NCBI GenBank assembly: GCA_014204635.1
Contig: JACHLS010000014.1
Coordinates: forward strand, 1-64,000
Direction: 5' to 3'
Origin: Sporosarcina luteola
GTDB taxonomy: Bacteria > Bacillota > Bacilli > Bacillales_A > Planococcaceae
Length of the DNA stretch: 64,000 nt
Shown here: in pieces, positions 45,160 to 54,448 of the stretch
How the letters are laid out: each line of letters opens with the position of its first letter
How positions within the stretch are numbered: position 1 is the first letter of the stretch
The notes under the pieces: generated by a model
The model's database searches: none
The model's input: only the letters and a program-made list of their open reading frames with translations
Told to the model about the DNA's origin: nothing
Made by a program: the position numbers and the translations under genes

Positions 45160-46203
45160 TTAGTGTAAATAGGGCAAGTCGATTTGTGCATTATACTTCT
45201 TCAATTCCCTTCCTTCTTTTACCCTTTTCACAAAGTCTGCATTTGACAATAACGGCCTTCCAAAAGCGGCTAATTGTATTTCTTCATTTCTCAGTAATTC
45301 TTCTGCCAGATCGGGAGTTAACTCTCCAACCCCAATCTGTACACCTTTCCGATATTTTCGCACTAACGCATGAAGGGTCAGTTCATGCCGGTGCAAAGTT
45401 TTTTTGTACTGTTTAGCTGAGGGATGGATGATGCTTATCCCTATGCTTTGAATGACGTTGAGGATTTCAATGATTTCTTGCTCTGGACTTTCCCAATAGA
45501 ATAAGGGTGAATCATCTTTATGCTCGGAAAATCGAACAATTACTCGCTCAGGCTCAATCGCTTCACAGACAGCGTGCAATATCTCTTGTAAGAAAAGATA
45601 CTTCTCTTGGCCATACCGATCTTTTCTAAAATTAACCCATGGAAATTGGAACTGGTCGATAAGGTAACCATGTGCTGCATGTATTTCAATTCCATCAAAT
45701 CCAGCTAAATGAGCATTCCTCGCTGCCGTTTTAAAATTTTGAATCACCTTATTTATATCATCTTTTGTCATGGCTTTGGGCATTTCATATGGCAAATGTA
45801 CCTTGTGGGTTACACCATTCGCTTGTACTGCGGAGGGGGCGATAGGCTGGACCCCGCCAGTGATCGATGAGTGGCTTAAGCGTCCAACATGCCAAAGTTG
45901 TGCGATGATACGTCCGTTTTCGGCATGCACCTGTTCCGTTACTCGCTTCCATGCCTCTATGTGTTCAGGTCGATAAAGTCCCGGAATTCCAATCGTTCCG
46001 CGAGCCTCTGGACTAATTGCAATACCTTCTGTAATAATCAACCCTACGCCAAATTTTGCACGAATTGCGTAGTAGTGAATCGTGTCTTGATGTATAATTC
46101 CAGTTTCCTGATCGGCAAACCCGCGTGTCATCGGCGCCATGACCACTCTCGATTGTAAATCCCATTGATTAATGGTTACCGGCTGTAGCAATTTCATCTT
46201 CAT
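45160..46203 (-). CDS. NADH:flavin oxidoreductase (old yellow enzyme family)
   Basis: A 347-residue TIM-barrel flavoenzyme. FMN-binding VVMAPMTRG (about 20-28), AQLWHVGR (about 100) and the active-site pair FDGIEIHAAHGYLIDQF (about 170) are clear. It reduces activated double bonds of enones, nitro compounds or quinones with NAD(P)H. The C-terminal third is somewhat divergent (HPSAKQYKK in place of the common phosphate-binding region). ATG at 46203 follows GGGATGAAG. An Lrp-type regulator is divergently placed. Confidence 0.9.
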   Translation of the reverse strand: MKMKLLQPVTINQWDLQSRVVMAPMTRGFADQETGIIHQDTIHYYAIRAKFGVGLIITEGIAISPEARGTIGIPGLYRPEHIEAWKRVTEQVHAENGRIIAQLWHVGRLSHSSITGGVQPIAPSAVQANGVTHKVHLPYEMPKAMTKDDINKVIQNFKTAARNAHLAGFDGIEIHAAHGYLIDQFQFPWVNFRKDRYGQEKYLFLQEILHAVCEAIEPERVIVRFSEHKDDSPLFYWESPEQEIIEILNVIQSIGISIIHPSAKQYKKTLHRHELTLHALVRKYRKGVQIGVGELTPDLAEELLRNEEIQLAAFGRPLLSNADFVKRVKEGRELKKYNAQIDLPYLH

Positions 46204-46343
46204 CCCTCATCCCTCTGTTCAGTATATATAGTGTAAATTGAATAGAGGGAAGTGAGAATGAGCAGTCATTTGCTTTTTAACATCTTATCTTATAAATTAT
46301 TTAAAGATATATCATTATACAAATAATTCATAAGGGGGATAAT

Positions 46344-46784
46344 ATGGACACGATTGACCAACAACTCATCCTTGCTTTGCAAGAGGACTGCAAAACCTCA
46401 ATGACCAATTTAGGGAAACGAATAGCGCTATCCCAACCAGCTGTAACAGAGCGTGTAAAGAAATTAGAGGAAAAAGGATTGATTACTGGTTATAAGGCAA
46501 TCGTCAATCGAAAAAAAGTGAACAAACCAGTTTCCGCTTTTTTACTGTTCCAAGCTAGACATTGCGATGAGTTCGTCGGTTATTCCAAAACCATAGAGGA
46601 TGTATTAGAAATTCATCGCATTAGTGGGCAATATAACTTCTTGGTCAAGGTGATTGCAACGACATTGGAAGCCTTAGAGAGTACCATAAATGATTTAGGA
46701 AGGTTTGGGGATTCAACCACTCTTGTCGTATTATCTACACCAATGGAAAATCGCCCGATCATTCCTTTTATACCTACTGAATAA
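46344..46784 (+). CDS. Lrp/AsnC family transcriptional regulator
   Basis: A 146-residue Lrp-type regulator. The N-terminal helix-turn-helix is MTNLGKRIALSQPAVTERVKKLEEKG (residues about 20-45 of the domain); the C-terminal RAM ligand domain includes ISGQYNFLVKVIA. It should sense an amino acid or related ligand. ATG at 46344 follows AAGGGGG. The divergent old-yellow-enzyme gene shares its upstream region of 140 bases and may be a target. Confidence 0.9.
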   Translation: MDTIDQQLILALQEDCKTSMTNLGKRIALSQPAVTERVKKLEEKGLITGYKAIVNRKKVNKPVSAFLLFQARHCDEFVGYSKTIEDVLEIHRISGQYNFLVKVIATTLEALESTINDLGRFGDSTTLVVLSTPMENRPIIPFIPTE

Positions 46785-46929
46785 AACTAGTGAGATTAGT
46801 TTGCCTATTTATAAACAGATGCCTGCCATATAATTTTCATCCCAACTAAAGGTGAATTTTAACAGTCAAAATGCTAAAATGATTGTTGTGCAGTCCCATT
46901 ATTATTTGAGAAGAAAGTAGTGAAAATGT

Positions 46930-47382
46930 ATGGCAATCGCATCGCATTCTGTAATTATTCCTGCATCTGTAGAGAACGTATGGAATTATGTAAGTCAAAT
47001 TGAAAACTGGGCAACGTTGGTTCCTGCCTATAAGGAGCATGAACAAATCGATGATCAGAAATCAATTTGGACTTTCGAAGGGAATTTTAAAGGGTTTACA
47101 AAAACGGTGAAAATGGAGTTAACCATCACAGAATTCCATGAGCCATCCATGATCCGATTCGAATTAAAGGGCATTACCGATAACTTTACAGGAAGCGGAG
47201 AATTTACTGCTGAAGAAACTGCAGGGCAAACTACGATGACTGGGACGATTGAAGTGAATGCAGGCGGCTTAACAGGCGCCGTGCTATCACCTGTGATTAA
47301 AATGGTGCTGCCCAAGGTGGCAACACGTTTAACGGAAAAAATTGCTCGCCAAATTACTCGCGCAGAGGCGTCGGTTTTGTAA
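46930..47382 (+). CDS. SRPBCC (START/CoxG-like) family protein
   Basis: A 150-residue single-domain protein of the helix-grip (SRPBCC) fold: SVIIPASVENVWNYVSQIENW at the start, GNFKGFTKTVKME in the middle, and a long C-terminal helix ending VATRLTEKIARQITR. Relatives bind hydrophobic ligands or help maturation of molybdenum CO dehydrogenases (CoxG). No partner genes are nearby. ATG at 46930 has AAAGTAGTG upstream. Confidence 0.8.
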   Translation: MAIASHSVIIPASVENVWNYVSQIENWATLVPAYKEHEQIDDQKSIWTFEGNFKGFTKTVKMELTITEFHEPSMIRFELKGITDNFTGSGEFTAEETAGQTTMTGTIEVNAGGLTGAVLSPVIKMVLPKVATRLTEKIARQITRAEASVL

Positions 47383-47496
47383 TCTCTATAAAAGTATATT
47401 TGATTCCGTATATAGACTGTCTCATGTGATTCACAGGAGGCGGTCTTTTTACTTTGCATCATTTTTGTTAAAGGCGTGCCCATACGCTGACATAAA

Positions 47497-47613
47497 AAAT
47501 AGCCGCGCATGGAGAGGTTAACCTCTCACATCCAAATGTATTTCAACGCATCAATTACTTTCAAAGTCACCATCCTTCAAAGGAACGAACATTGTTTTGT
47601 GCTTCACTTAATA
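47497..47613 (-). pseudogene. Second lysP 3'-end remnant
   Basis: The minus strand reads KHKTMFVPLKDGDFESN and stop (47611-47560), equal to the last codons of lysP. It is followed by a copy of the lysP terminator region (TAGCCGCGCATGGAGAGG / CCTCTCACATCC). Only about 115 bases are left. Confidence 0.75.
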
Positions 47614-47653
47614 AAGGAGTTTAGCATCGGTTTTTGATGCTCGACTCCTTTTT
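47612..47653 (+). terminator. Terminator hairpin
   Basis: AAAGGAGT..AGCATC with GATGCT..ACTCCTTT and a T tract follows the lysP remnant. It may terminate the SRPBCC gene. Confidence 0.65.
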
Positions 47654-47868
47654 CCAATAGAAATCTCTCGGCTATTTTTATATTGAAGGCATATTTTAAA
47701 AACTTGTTTAAATTAATTAAAAATTTGTTCTTTTTGTGTGTAAAAAGGACTGCTTTTATATAATAATATCTATCTTAATTATCAATTTGAAATAATAACC
47801 AGTAAATTAATTTACAATTATAGAAATATGATTTATAGTGTGAATTAAAAACTTAGGAGGTGATTTTA

Positions 47869-47967
47869 ATGCGTCTAACTAGAGTAGCAGGTATTGCAAT
47901 GACTTTCTGTGCAGTTAGTATCTTATCTATCGCATCAGTTGCAGCCTTTAGAAAGGAATGTATGTAG
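47869..47967 (+). CDS. 32-residue signal-peptide-like ORF, probable truncated bacteriocin precursor
   Basis: ATG at 47869 has an excellent site (TAGGAGGTGA, 6 bases). The product MRLTRVAGIAMTFCAVSIL...SVAAF is a typical Sec signal peptide, followed by only five residues (RKECM). The next two genes are the dedicated membrane and ATPase proteins of lactococcin-972-type bacteriocin loci. Precursors there have a similar leader plus a mature part of 60-90 residues. The mature domain therefore appears to be lost, leaving a leader peptide; alternatively it is a very short exported peptide of a new type. Confidence 0.6.
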   Translation: MRLTRVAGIAMTFCAVSILSIASVAAFRKECM

Positions 47968-47968
47968 A

Positions 47969-50224
47969 GTGAGAAAGGTTATAGCTATCGCCATTATTTT
48001 ATTTTTTTCTTTTTCTATTTACTCCTCTATTGAACAGGTTAAAAATATGGAGTTTGAAAAACTAGCTACGTTTGAAAGAGATGTTGCAAAGCCTTTCTTT
48101 ATTCCTGAAGACGAAGTGTTGGAGAATCCAGAAATTATTTTTCCTATACTAAAAAAAGCCGCGATAGAATCTAAAGTTAATCTTTTTAGGTCTGCTCGTT
48201 ATTTTAGTCCAGATGAGAGAATAGAAATTAAAAAGTATATTTTGTTAACTGGGGACACGGAGTTCTACAAATATATTCATGTGAAAGATGGAAAAAAACT
48301 GGAGTCGGGAGAAACACTTGAAGAGAAATACTTTTTATCTACAGAATTAGCAAAAAATAATCCGAATCAAATTGGACACATCGATTATTTCGATAAAAAT
48401 CAACTCATTAAGGTCCAACCCCTTGTATCTTCCTTTCATTATCTCCCAACATCAGGTCGGTATTTTGTTGAAGCAAACTCTGATGCTCAAACTACAATAT
48501 TTATGAATCATTTTATGAGAGGAATTAACGACTATTTAAAAGGAATCGGTTGGAAAGGTGAAGAATATACGAATGCAGACTTTTTAACAACCGAAGCGAC
48601 TATTGAACCACAGGAAGGTTTTTTTACTCTAAAGAGTCTTTCATATTTGAAAAAAGAGCAAGCCGTTCTAATGATAGCAATAGTTTTTTTACTTCTCTAT
48701 TATATACATGTTTCCACAAAAGAAGTGGGTATATATAAATTATATGGCTTTCGGACAGTATATATATGGTGGCGATTAATAGGAAGAAGAATTATTTTAC
48801 TATTTTCATTTGCATTAGTAGCTGTCTTCTTCGTATCATATGCTCACGCGCCTTCTTTATACTTTAATTCCATAGCATACCAAAATTTGATTTTTTCGTT
48901 TTTTATTTTGATGTTTATCTCTTTAATTAGCTTTATTTATATTAATACATTCAAAATTAGTGACTCAATTAAGGATAAAAGAGAGACAGCTATTATCTTT
49001 TCTCTTAATCTTTGTATGAAGATTGGTTGTACCATTATATTGGCTAGTCTTGGTGCGAACATAATGAATGAAAACCTAGAAATAAAACGAATACAACTAC
49101 AATATCTTAGCCAGCATGAAAAGATGGACAATAATGATTGGAAAGGAATAGCAAATGATTATGGCATAGTACAATTTTATACTGGACACACACAAGCGTA
49201 TACGCTAGGAGAATATGAGTCGGAACTATCAAAAAGTGACAAGCTCTTATTTTATCTTTATCCAACCTTTAACTCCCTTGGTTCCTTATATATAGATACG
49301 GGTGATTATGAAGAAGGTACATTATTAGTCAATAGAAATTACAATGGAATCTTTTCTATTACAATAAATCCTAACTATTTAAATAAGTACCCTATATTTA
49401 AAACGAACGGTGACCAAGTTTCCATAGAAGAGGAAACTGCTGAATGGATCTTACTAGTACCCGAAAAGTATAAGGATAGAAAGAACGAGATACACGAATT
49501 TTTTAATGAAAAAAAATACAGAGATTTTTACTTGAGTCCAGATGTAGGACAAGAATTAAAAATTGTATGGCTGCAAAACAACCAAGAAATATTCAGTATG
49601 AATCCAGAAGTATTTCCGGCAGAAAATAATGTAATAAATGACCCAATCATTCAGGTGAAAACGCTCAATAATGAATTATTTACATACCGAGGTGGTGTAA
49701 AAGGACGTGGAATGCGTGATCCACTAAAGCTGAAGTTACAGAATGGAAGCGTTTCTGATACAAGCAGAATATTAGAGAGTGCACTTAAAGAAAATAAACT
49801 GGATGATAGAATTAAAATAACAAGTTTTAATAAATTTATCAAAAATGAAATTGAGTATTTAAGAAAAGAAATTACAATGTTACTGTATCAATTTTTTGGA
49901 ACATTACTTGTTTTTTCATTCATAGCTATCCAAAGTGCTATCATTTATTTTAATAAAAATCAAAAGCTTTTTTCAGTAAAACGTTTATTAGGCGTAGGTT
50001 ATATAAAGACATATCTACCTTATTTTTTTTGGGTTTTAATAAGCTATTCATCAGTTGTACTTATTTGCTATGGACTGAATTTCTTGAAAATCTATGGATT
50101 TTTAGAGCTGTATTTTTTTCTGTGTTTGTCAATTTTATTATGTATTGAATTAGCCCTTGCAGTCTTATTCATCCTACTAATTGAGAGCAAGAAAAGTAGA
50201 GAGGTAATTAAAGGAGGTGCTTAA
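47969..50224 (+). CDS. Bacteriocin-associated integral membrane protein (lactococcin 972 group)
   Basis: A 751-residue membrane protein with about seven helices: one at the N-terminus (residues 1-22), a group at 225-380 and a group at 640-745, with large extracellular domains between. This resembles the 7-TM bacteriocin-associated permease family (TIGR01654), with FtsX-like character at the C-terminus (VKRLLGVGYIKTYLPYF). GTG at 47969 is two bases after the small gene's stop, behind GAAAGGAATG. The 20 extra residues of the longer frame overlap the small gene and are unlikely. It acts with the next ATPase in export of, or immunity to, the peptide. Confidence 0.85.
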   Translation: MRKVIAIAIILFFSFSIYSSIEQVKNMEFEKLATFERDVAKPFFIPEDEVLENPEIIFPILKKAAIESKVNLFRSARYFSPDERIEIKKYILLTGDTEFYKYIHVKDGKKLESGETLEEKYFLSTELAKNNPNQIGHIDYFDKNQLIKVQPLVSSFHYLPTSGRYFVEANSDAQTTIFMNHFMRGINDYLKGIGWKGEEYTNADFLTTEATIEPQEGFFTLKSLSYLKKEQAVLMIAIVFLLLYYIHVSTKEVGIYKLYGFRTVYIWWRLIGRRIILLFSFALVAVFFVSYAHAPSLYFNSIAYQNLIFSFFILMFISLISFIYINTFKISDSIKDKRETAIIFSLNLCMKIGCTIILASLGANIMNENLEIKRIQLQYLSQHEKMDNNDWKGIANDYGIVQFYTGHTQAYTLGEYESELSKSDKLLFYLYPTFNSLGSLYIDTGDYEEGTLLVNRNYNGIFSITINPNYLNKYPIFKTNGDQVSIEEETAEWILLVPEKYKDRKNEIHEFFNEKKYRDFYLSPDVGQELKIVWLQNNQEIFSMNPEVFPAENNVINDPIIQVKTLNNELFTYRGGVKGRGMRDPLKLKLQNGSVSDTSRILESALKENKLDDRIKITSFNKFIKNEIEYLRKEITMLLYQFFGTLLVFSFIAIQSAIIYFNKNQKLFSVKRLLGVGYIKTYLPYFFWVLISYSSVVLICYGLNFLKIYGFLELYFFLCLSILLCIELALAVLFILLIESKKSREVIKGGA

Positions 50225-50226
50225 AG

Positions 50227-50865
50227 ATGAATGAGATATGTAAGTTTAGCAACGTAACCAAAAGATATAGAGATCATATAATATTTAATGGTTTAAATAT
50301 GACAATAAACAAAGGAGAAATGGTAGCAATTGTAGGAAAGAGCGGTAGTGGAAAAACTACATTTTTAAACATGATGGGATTGTTAGACAAACAGGACAGC
50401 GGCACAATTTTCTTATTTGGAGAGAATACAACAAACTATAATGTGATTAAAAAAACTAAAATGCTGAGGAATAAAATATCGTATTTATTTCAAAACTTCG
50501 CTTTAATAGATAACTATACGGTTGGTGCGAACTTGGACATTGCCTTGACCTACATCGAGAAGAATAAAAAAAAGCGAGAAAAATTAATGATAGAAGCAAT
50601 CCGAAAAGTTGGACTTTCGATTCCAATCACCCAAAAAGTCTACGAGCTATCAGGTGGTGAACAACAAAGATTATCCATTGCTAGATTACTTTTAAAACCC
50701 ACCGAATTGATTTTAGCAGATGAGCCTACAGGTTCTTTAGACGCTAAAAATAGGGACGAAATCATAGAACTGTTGAAAGAGTTGAATAAAGAAGGCAAGA
50801 CACTTGTGATTGTTACCCACGATCCCGAGGTTGCAAATAAGTGTGATAGAATCATTAATCTATAA
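50227..50865 (+). CDS. ABC transporter ATPase, lactococcin-972 group
   Basis: A 212-residue ATPase of the LolD/MacB-like class. Walker A is VGKSGSGKTTFLNMMGL (about 36), the Q-loop SYLFQNFALIDNYTVGANL, the signature YELSGGEQQRLSIARLLL (about 138) and Walker B LILADEPTGSLD. It pairs with the permease three bases upstream; AAAGGAGG lies before that stop. The match to the lactococcin-972-type ABC family (TIGR03608) is by recall. No other bacteriocin gene follows. Confidence 0.92.
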   Translation: MNEICKFSNVTKRYRDHIIFNGLNMTINKGEMVAIVGKSGSGKTTFLNMMGLLDKQDSGTIFLFGENTTNYNVIKKTKMLRNKISYLFQNFALIDNYTVGANLDIALTYIEKNKKKREKLMIEAIRKVGLSIPITQKVYELSGGEQQRLSIARLLLKPTELILADEPTGSLDAKNRDEIIELLKELNKEGKTLVIVTHDPEVANKCDRIINL

Positions 50866-51227
50866 TCATCGGCATGTTATTTAAAGTCCACTCAGCAGTT
50901 GCAAATATTGGGCTTTTCTAGATTAGGCAGATGAATAAAGCAAAGTATAGATGTTTGTATCAAACGATTCGAGCCAACAGAATCTGTTTTGGATGTTAAG
51001 GCGGAAATTGAACGTATCTTGCTCATTTTGACTCTTAATAGATATTAGAAATGCCAATCATGTTAATCATTGATTGGTTTTTTGGGTGGCTGTTGATATT
51101 CCAAAAAGAATCGTTAGTAGGGGCAATCCGATATGTCTAGATGCATCGTCACAGTCATCACCTCAGCACCTATACAAGTGTAGGGGAAAGGGTTGTCCCC
51201 TACACGTGTATCGACCTCCCCTTACTC
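50866..51227. other. Intergenic region with a short start-less frame and a terminator
   Basis: A frame without a start (about 50935-51047) reads QSIDVCIKRFEPTESVLDVK and AEIERILLILTLN before TAG. It looks like a protein end, but I cannot name it. At 51053-51085 CCAATCATG..CATTGATTGG plus TTTTTT forms a terminator. Nothing else is seen. Confidence 0.4.
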
Positions 51228-51494
51228 TTAGTTGGACTTCAAACTAATAAGAATTAGTGTGATTCCAGCAAAGAGACAGATCATTCGTGTGACAGAAATT
51301 TTTTCTGCAAGACCGATTAATGCGAATCCCGTCGTGATGATCAATACACAAGGGCCTACAAGAGCTAAAAGTGTGTTGATGTAAAAAGCTTTTTCTAAAT
51401 CATTGAACTTGTACATTAGCATGGCAGCCGTAATATCTACACTGCCGGAAAAGATCCGTAATACGATCATTAGTAACAATGCTCTTTCAATCAA
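51228..51494 (-). CDS. yqhV: YqhV family membrane protein (DUF2619)
   Basis: An 88-residue protein with three helices, matching B. subtilis YqhV in order of blocks: ALLLMIVLRIFSGSVDITAA, LMYKFNDLEKAFYINTLLALVGP and LIGLAEKIS. In B. subtilis the gene lies beside the spoIIIA sporulation operon, but here no sporulation gene is near. The start is TTG at 51494 behind GAGGCAAC. Function unknown. A short decayed copy of its 3' end may exist at 21510. Confidence 0.85.
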   Translation of the reverse strand: MIERALLLMIVLRIFSGSVDITAAMLMYKFNDLEKAFYINTLLALVGPCVLIITTGFALIGLAEKISVTRMICLFAGITLILISLKSN

Positions 51495-51739
51495 TCAAGT
51501 TGCCTCGTTCCCTTCTTTGTTCATTCATTCCAGTGTTTCTAATTGGACTGTTTCTACTATATGTAAGTGGGCTGATGATCATTATGGAAACTTCATTTTT
51601 AGTGAGTCTGCGCACATTCCATTTACCTCCAAAAATAGTTCAAGTTTCATTGACTGTACGTACTTGCTATATATATAATTTATTGAATGTTAACTCTGAA
51701 AAGGTTAAGTCTTTTAAAAAGTGTTTGGGGGTAGGCACT

Positions 51740-53692
51740 ATGAAATTAAGCAAAATTTTAATCGGTACACTGTTTACGGCTATCATGTTAGCTGGATGCA
51801 GTAAAGAAGCTGACTATGGACAATTAGAAGAAACAATAAAAATACTAACATCTGATGAAATGGATGGCCGTCTCACTGGCACAAAAGGAAATGACTTAGC
51901 CCTATCATTTATTGAAGACAAATTTCGGGAAATAGGATTGGAGCCGATCCATGCAGATACTGAGACACTGTTATTGCAGTATCCTCATAAATTTTTTGAT
52001 CCAGAAAAAGCAAACCATCAAATACAAATCCTTTCAAACAGTGGAGTCTCGGAAGAGTTAATTCGAGGGATAGATTATTTAGAGAAGACGGGTTTTAGCA
52101 ACTATGAAAACACGTTGCCTTTTTCATTGGATATTCAAAGCCCAGACATCGAGCAAGCTTATGTTGTATTAAAAGATAAAAGCCATTTACAAGAAGCTCT
52201 TGAGAAATCGCAAGGGGTATTTATTGTAGAAGATACTTTTGCCAATCCATTAGTAATTAACACGATGGATAAACCTGTTATTCAAATCTCTAAAGATGTC
52301 TATAACAAGTTACAAAAAATGTCTAGCGGACAAATTCAGATGAACATAGCGGCCGAAGAAAAAATGATGGATGCATATAATATTGCAGGTAAGATTCCTG
52401 GTAGAGATCAAAAAAAGGCAATTGTTCTGTCTGCTCATTTTGACCATGTGGGGGCAGTGGGGGATTCCATTTATCGAGGTGCCATTGATAACGCTTCTGG
52501 TGTGGCAGTGCTGCTTGACATAGCCAAATCATTAGCTAGCTCTGAAATAAAATATAATAGTGATATCATTATCGTAGCTTTTAATGGAGAAGAATCAGGG
52601 CTTCAAGGGAGCCATCATTTCGTACAAGATCTAGCAGATACGTATGATAGCATTTACAACATAAATCTTGATTCCTTATATAACGCACCTGTAAGTATTG
52701 TTTCATGGGAGGATGAAGTCTCGGAAGATTTACTGGAAGACTTACATATTGTCCTGAAAGAAAGCAATGTGGACTTTCATACTGACTTGGATGGCAGGCT
52801 GACCAGCGATCACGCCAACTTCCTGAGCAATCATATTAACGCCCTAACGATTGCCAGCCAGAATGTGATGCCAAAAATACATCATCCGTCGGATACAATT
52901 GAAAATATAGATTTTCCTGCATTAAAAAACATTAGTAATGCAATCATCAAATTTATCAATCAATATCATGACAAAGAATATGGCCATTCCCATAATCCTG
53001 TAGATGACCACTTAAATAGCTCAGTCCAAGTAGATGATGAAATGAATTTGGATTTTGAGGAAACAGAAAGAGCAAAATTAAACCACAATGAATATACATT
53101 TAAACAAAACCCTAACGATCAAATGTATTATTTTATTGAAAATATGAGATACACATTTAAAGATTTCGATGAATTCCGGAAGTACTATCCAATGATCGAA
53201 TATGAATCAATAATCGGAGATTATTATTTAAATACAATTCATGTTCTCAATTTGTTTGGCGAAGAAATTGATAGGTTTAAATTGGAAGAAGATAAAGTGT
53301 ATACACATGATTTGAGCTTGGATGATGTTCTATCTATTTCATTTAACTATTCAAGCATTCATGATGAGAAGCAAAAGCTTGTTATCAGTATAGATAAGGA
53401 AACTCCTATAGAAGATACGGAACATGTGCACGAAGAAATGCTTATCGATGGAATATCATATACACTTTATTACAGTGTAAACAAAGACAAACTAGTTGGA
53501 TTTTCATATGACCAAGATGTGAACGGGATAACTTATAGGGTGAGCTTTACTGTAGGGGAAGAGGTAGATAGTGAGTTCGAAGGCCGCCAAATAACCGGTA
53601 TCAAGACCACTCTGTCTGAAGAGATGGTAAAAAGCTTAATCGAGGATACCCATTTAAATGAATTGGTTCTAAAAACTTTGGAATCCTTCTAG
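51740..53692 (+). CDS. M28-family zinc aminopeptidase lipoprotein
   Basis: A 650-residue surface lipoprotein (lipobox LAGC, residues 16-19). Residues 25-420 form an M28 peptidase with PA-like insert. The two-zinc site is visible as SAHFDHVG, GAIDNASG, NGEESG with the catalytic Glu, NLDSLYN and IHHPSDT. The C-terminal 200 residues are an extra, non-catalytic domain of unknown role. ATG at 51740 after GGGGGTAGG gives a proper lipoprotein signal; the frame open from 51479 lies over yqhV and is not the start. It probably releases N-terminal residues from peptides outside the cell. Confidence 0.9.
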   Translation: MKLSKILIGTLFTAIMLAGCSKEADYGQLEETIKILTSDEMDGRLTGTKGNDLALSFIEDKFREIGLEPIHADTETLLLQYPHKFFDPEKANHQIQILSNSGVSEELIRGIDYLEKTGFSNYENTLPFSLDIQSPDIEQAYVVLKDKSHLQEALEKSQGVFIVEDTFANPLVINTMDKPVIQISKDVYNKLQKMSSGQIQMNIAAEEKMMDAYNIAGKIPGRDQKKAIVLSAHFDHVGAVGDSIYRGAIDNASGVAVLLDIAKSLASSEIKYNSDIIIVAFNGEESGLQGSHHFVQDLADTYDSIYNINLDSLYNAPVSIVSWEDEVSEDLLEDLHIVLKESNVDFHTDLDGRLTSDHANFLSNHINALTIASQNVMPKIHHPSDTIENIDFPALKNISNAIIKFINQYHDKEYGHSHNPVDDHLNSSVQVDDEMNLDFEETERAKLNHNEYTFKQNPNDQMYYFIENMRYTFKDFDEFRKYYPMIEYESIIGDYYLNTIHVLNLFGEEIDRFKLEEDKVYTHDLSLDDVLSISFNYSSIHDEKQKLVISIDKETPIEDTEHVHEEMLIDGISYTLYYSVNKDKLVGFSYDQDVNGITYRVSFTVGEEVDSEFEGRQITGIKTTLSEEMVKSLIEDTHLNELVLKTLESF

Positions 53693-53845
53693 TCCTCTTA
53701 GCCGAAATAAATGACGTAGCTCCCTGAATAAGAGCGGGAATTAACACTAGCATTAACTTCATTTTTCTTTGTCATCAAGTATAAATTACTCTTGAAGAAA
53801 GGTAAGCATCTTATACTTGGGAACCTAAAAACTAGGAGAGTGCTA

Positions 53846-54223
53846 ATGACAAAACATGTATTTAAACTTATGCTGTTATCGTGCTTGTTGATCAGTTTAT
53901 CTGGGTGTGCAGCCGAAGAAAAAAATAATGAGACAACATCTATCATATCTAGTGAGCACCTTCCATACTTAGAACAAATTGAAGTAGCAAGAAAGTACAT
54001 CATTGAAAAAGAATGGGGAACCCGAACCAGTGTGAAAACCAATACGGCTGTGGTAACGAATCATACTGTAAATTCTTCAGATCAAGTTTTATCAAAAAAA
54101 TATATTGGGGAGAGAGTTTATAAAGTAAGTTTCGAAGACGAATCCAATGTAGTAACAGGACTCCCGGTCATATTAATAGAGAAAGAAAACAATCATGTAA
54201 TTGGTTTTATAGCCAGCGAGTAA
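53846..54223 (+). CDS. Small lipoprotein, hypothetical
   Basis: A 125-residue lipoprotein with lipobox LSGC (residues 18-21) and a compact C-terminal domain (EVARKYIIEKEWG, KYIGERVYKVSFEDE, GLPVILIEKENN). ATG at 53846 has AGGAGAG 5 bases upstream. It is not clearly linked to its neighbours and I do not recognise the family. Confidence 0.7.
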   Translation: MTKHVFKLMLLSCLLISLSGCAAEEKNNETTSIISSEHLPYLEQIEVARKYIIEKEWGTRTSVKTNTAVVTNHTVNSSDQVLSKKYIGERVYKVSFEDESNVVTGLPVILIEKENNHVIGFIASE

Positions 54224-54411
54224 TAAAGAGCTGAATTGTTTTATTGGAAACACTTGCAACGGTGACTGGAGAGCTCTTGAAAGGAAAAGAGGGGCTCAAA
54301 ACAATAAATTGAGACCGCATGATATAACTCCGAGAGGATACAATGAAAGAAATAGCTTTCCGCATATAATGAATGCCAGTAAACCAAAACAACATCTTTG
54401 TTTATGTATAT

Positions 54412-54447
54412 GAATCGCCTCATGTTCTGCACATGAGGCGGTCTTTT
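54412..54447 (-). terminator. Terminator of the 2OG-Fe(II) oxygenase gene
   Basis: GCCTCATG / CATGAGGC stem with a 5-base loop (TTCTG shared side); T-rich flank on the plus side and A-rich on the other. Confidence 0.65.
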
Positions 54448-54448
54448 C

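Noticed and set aside
51479..51739. 87-residue hydrophobic extension of the M28 peptidase
   Set aside because: It is antisense to yqhV and precedes a clean lipoprotein signal with its own ribosome site at 51740.
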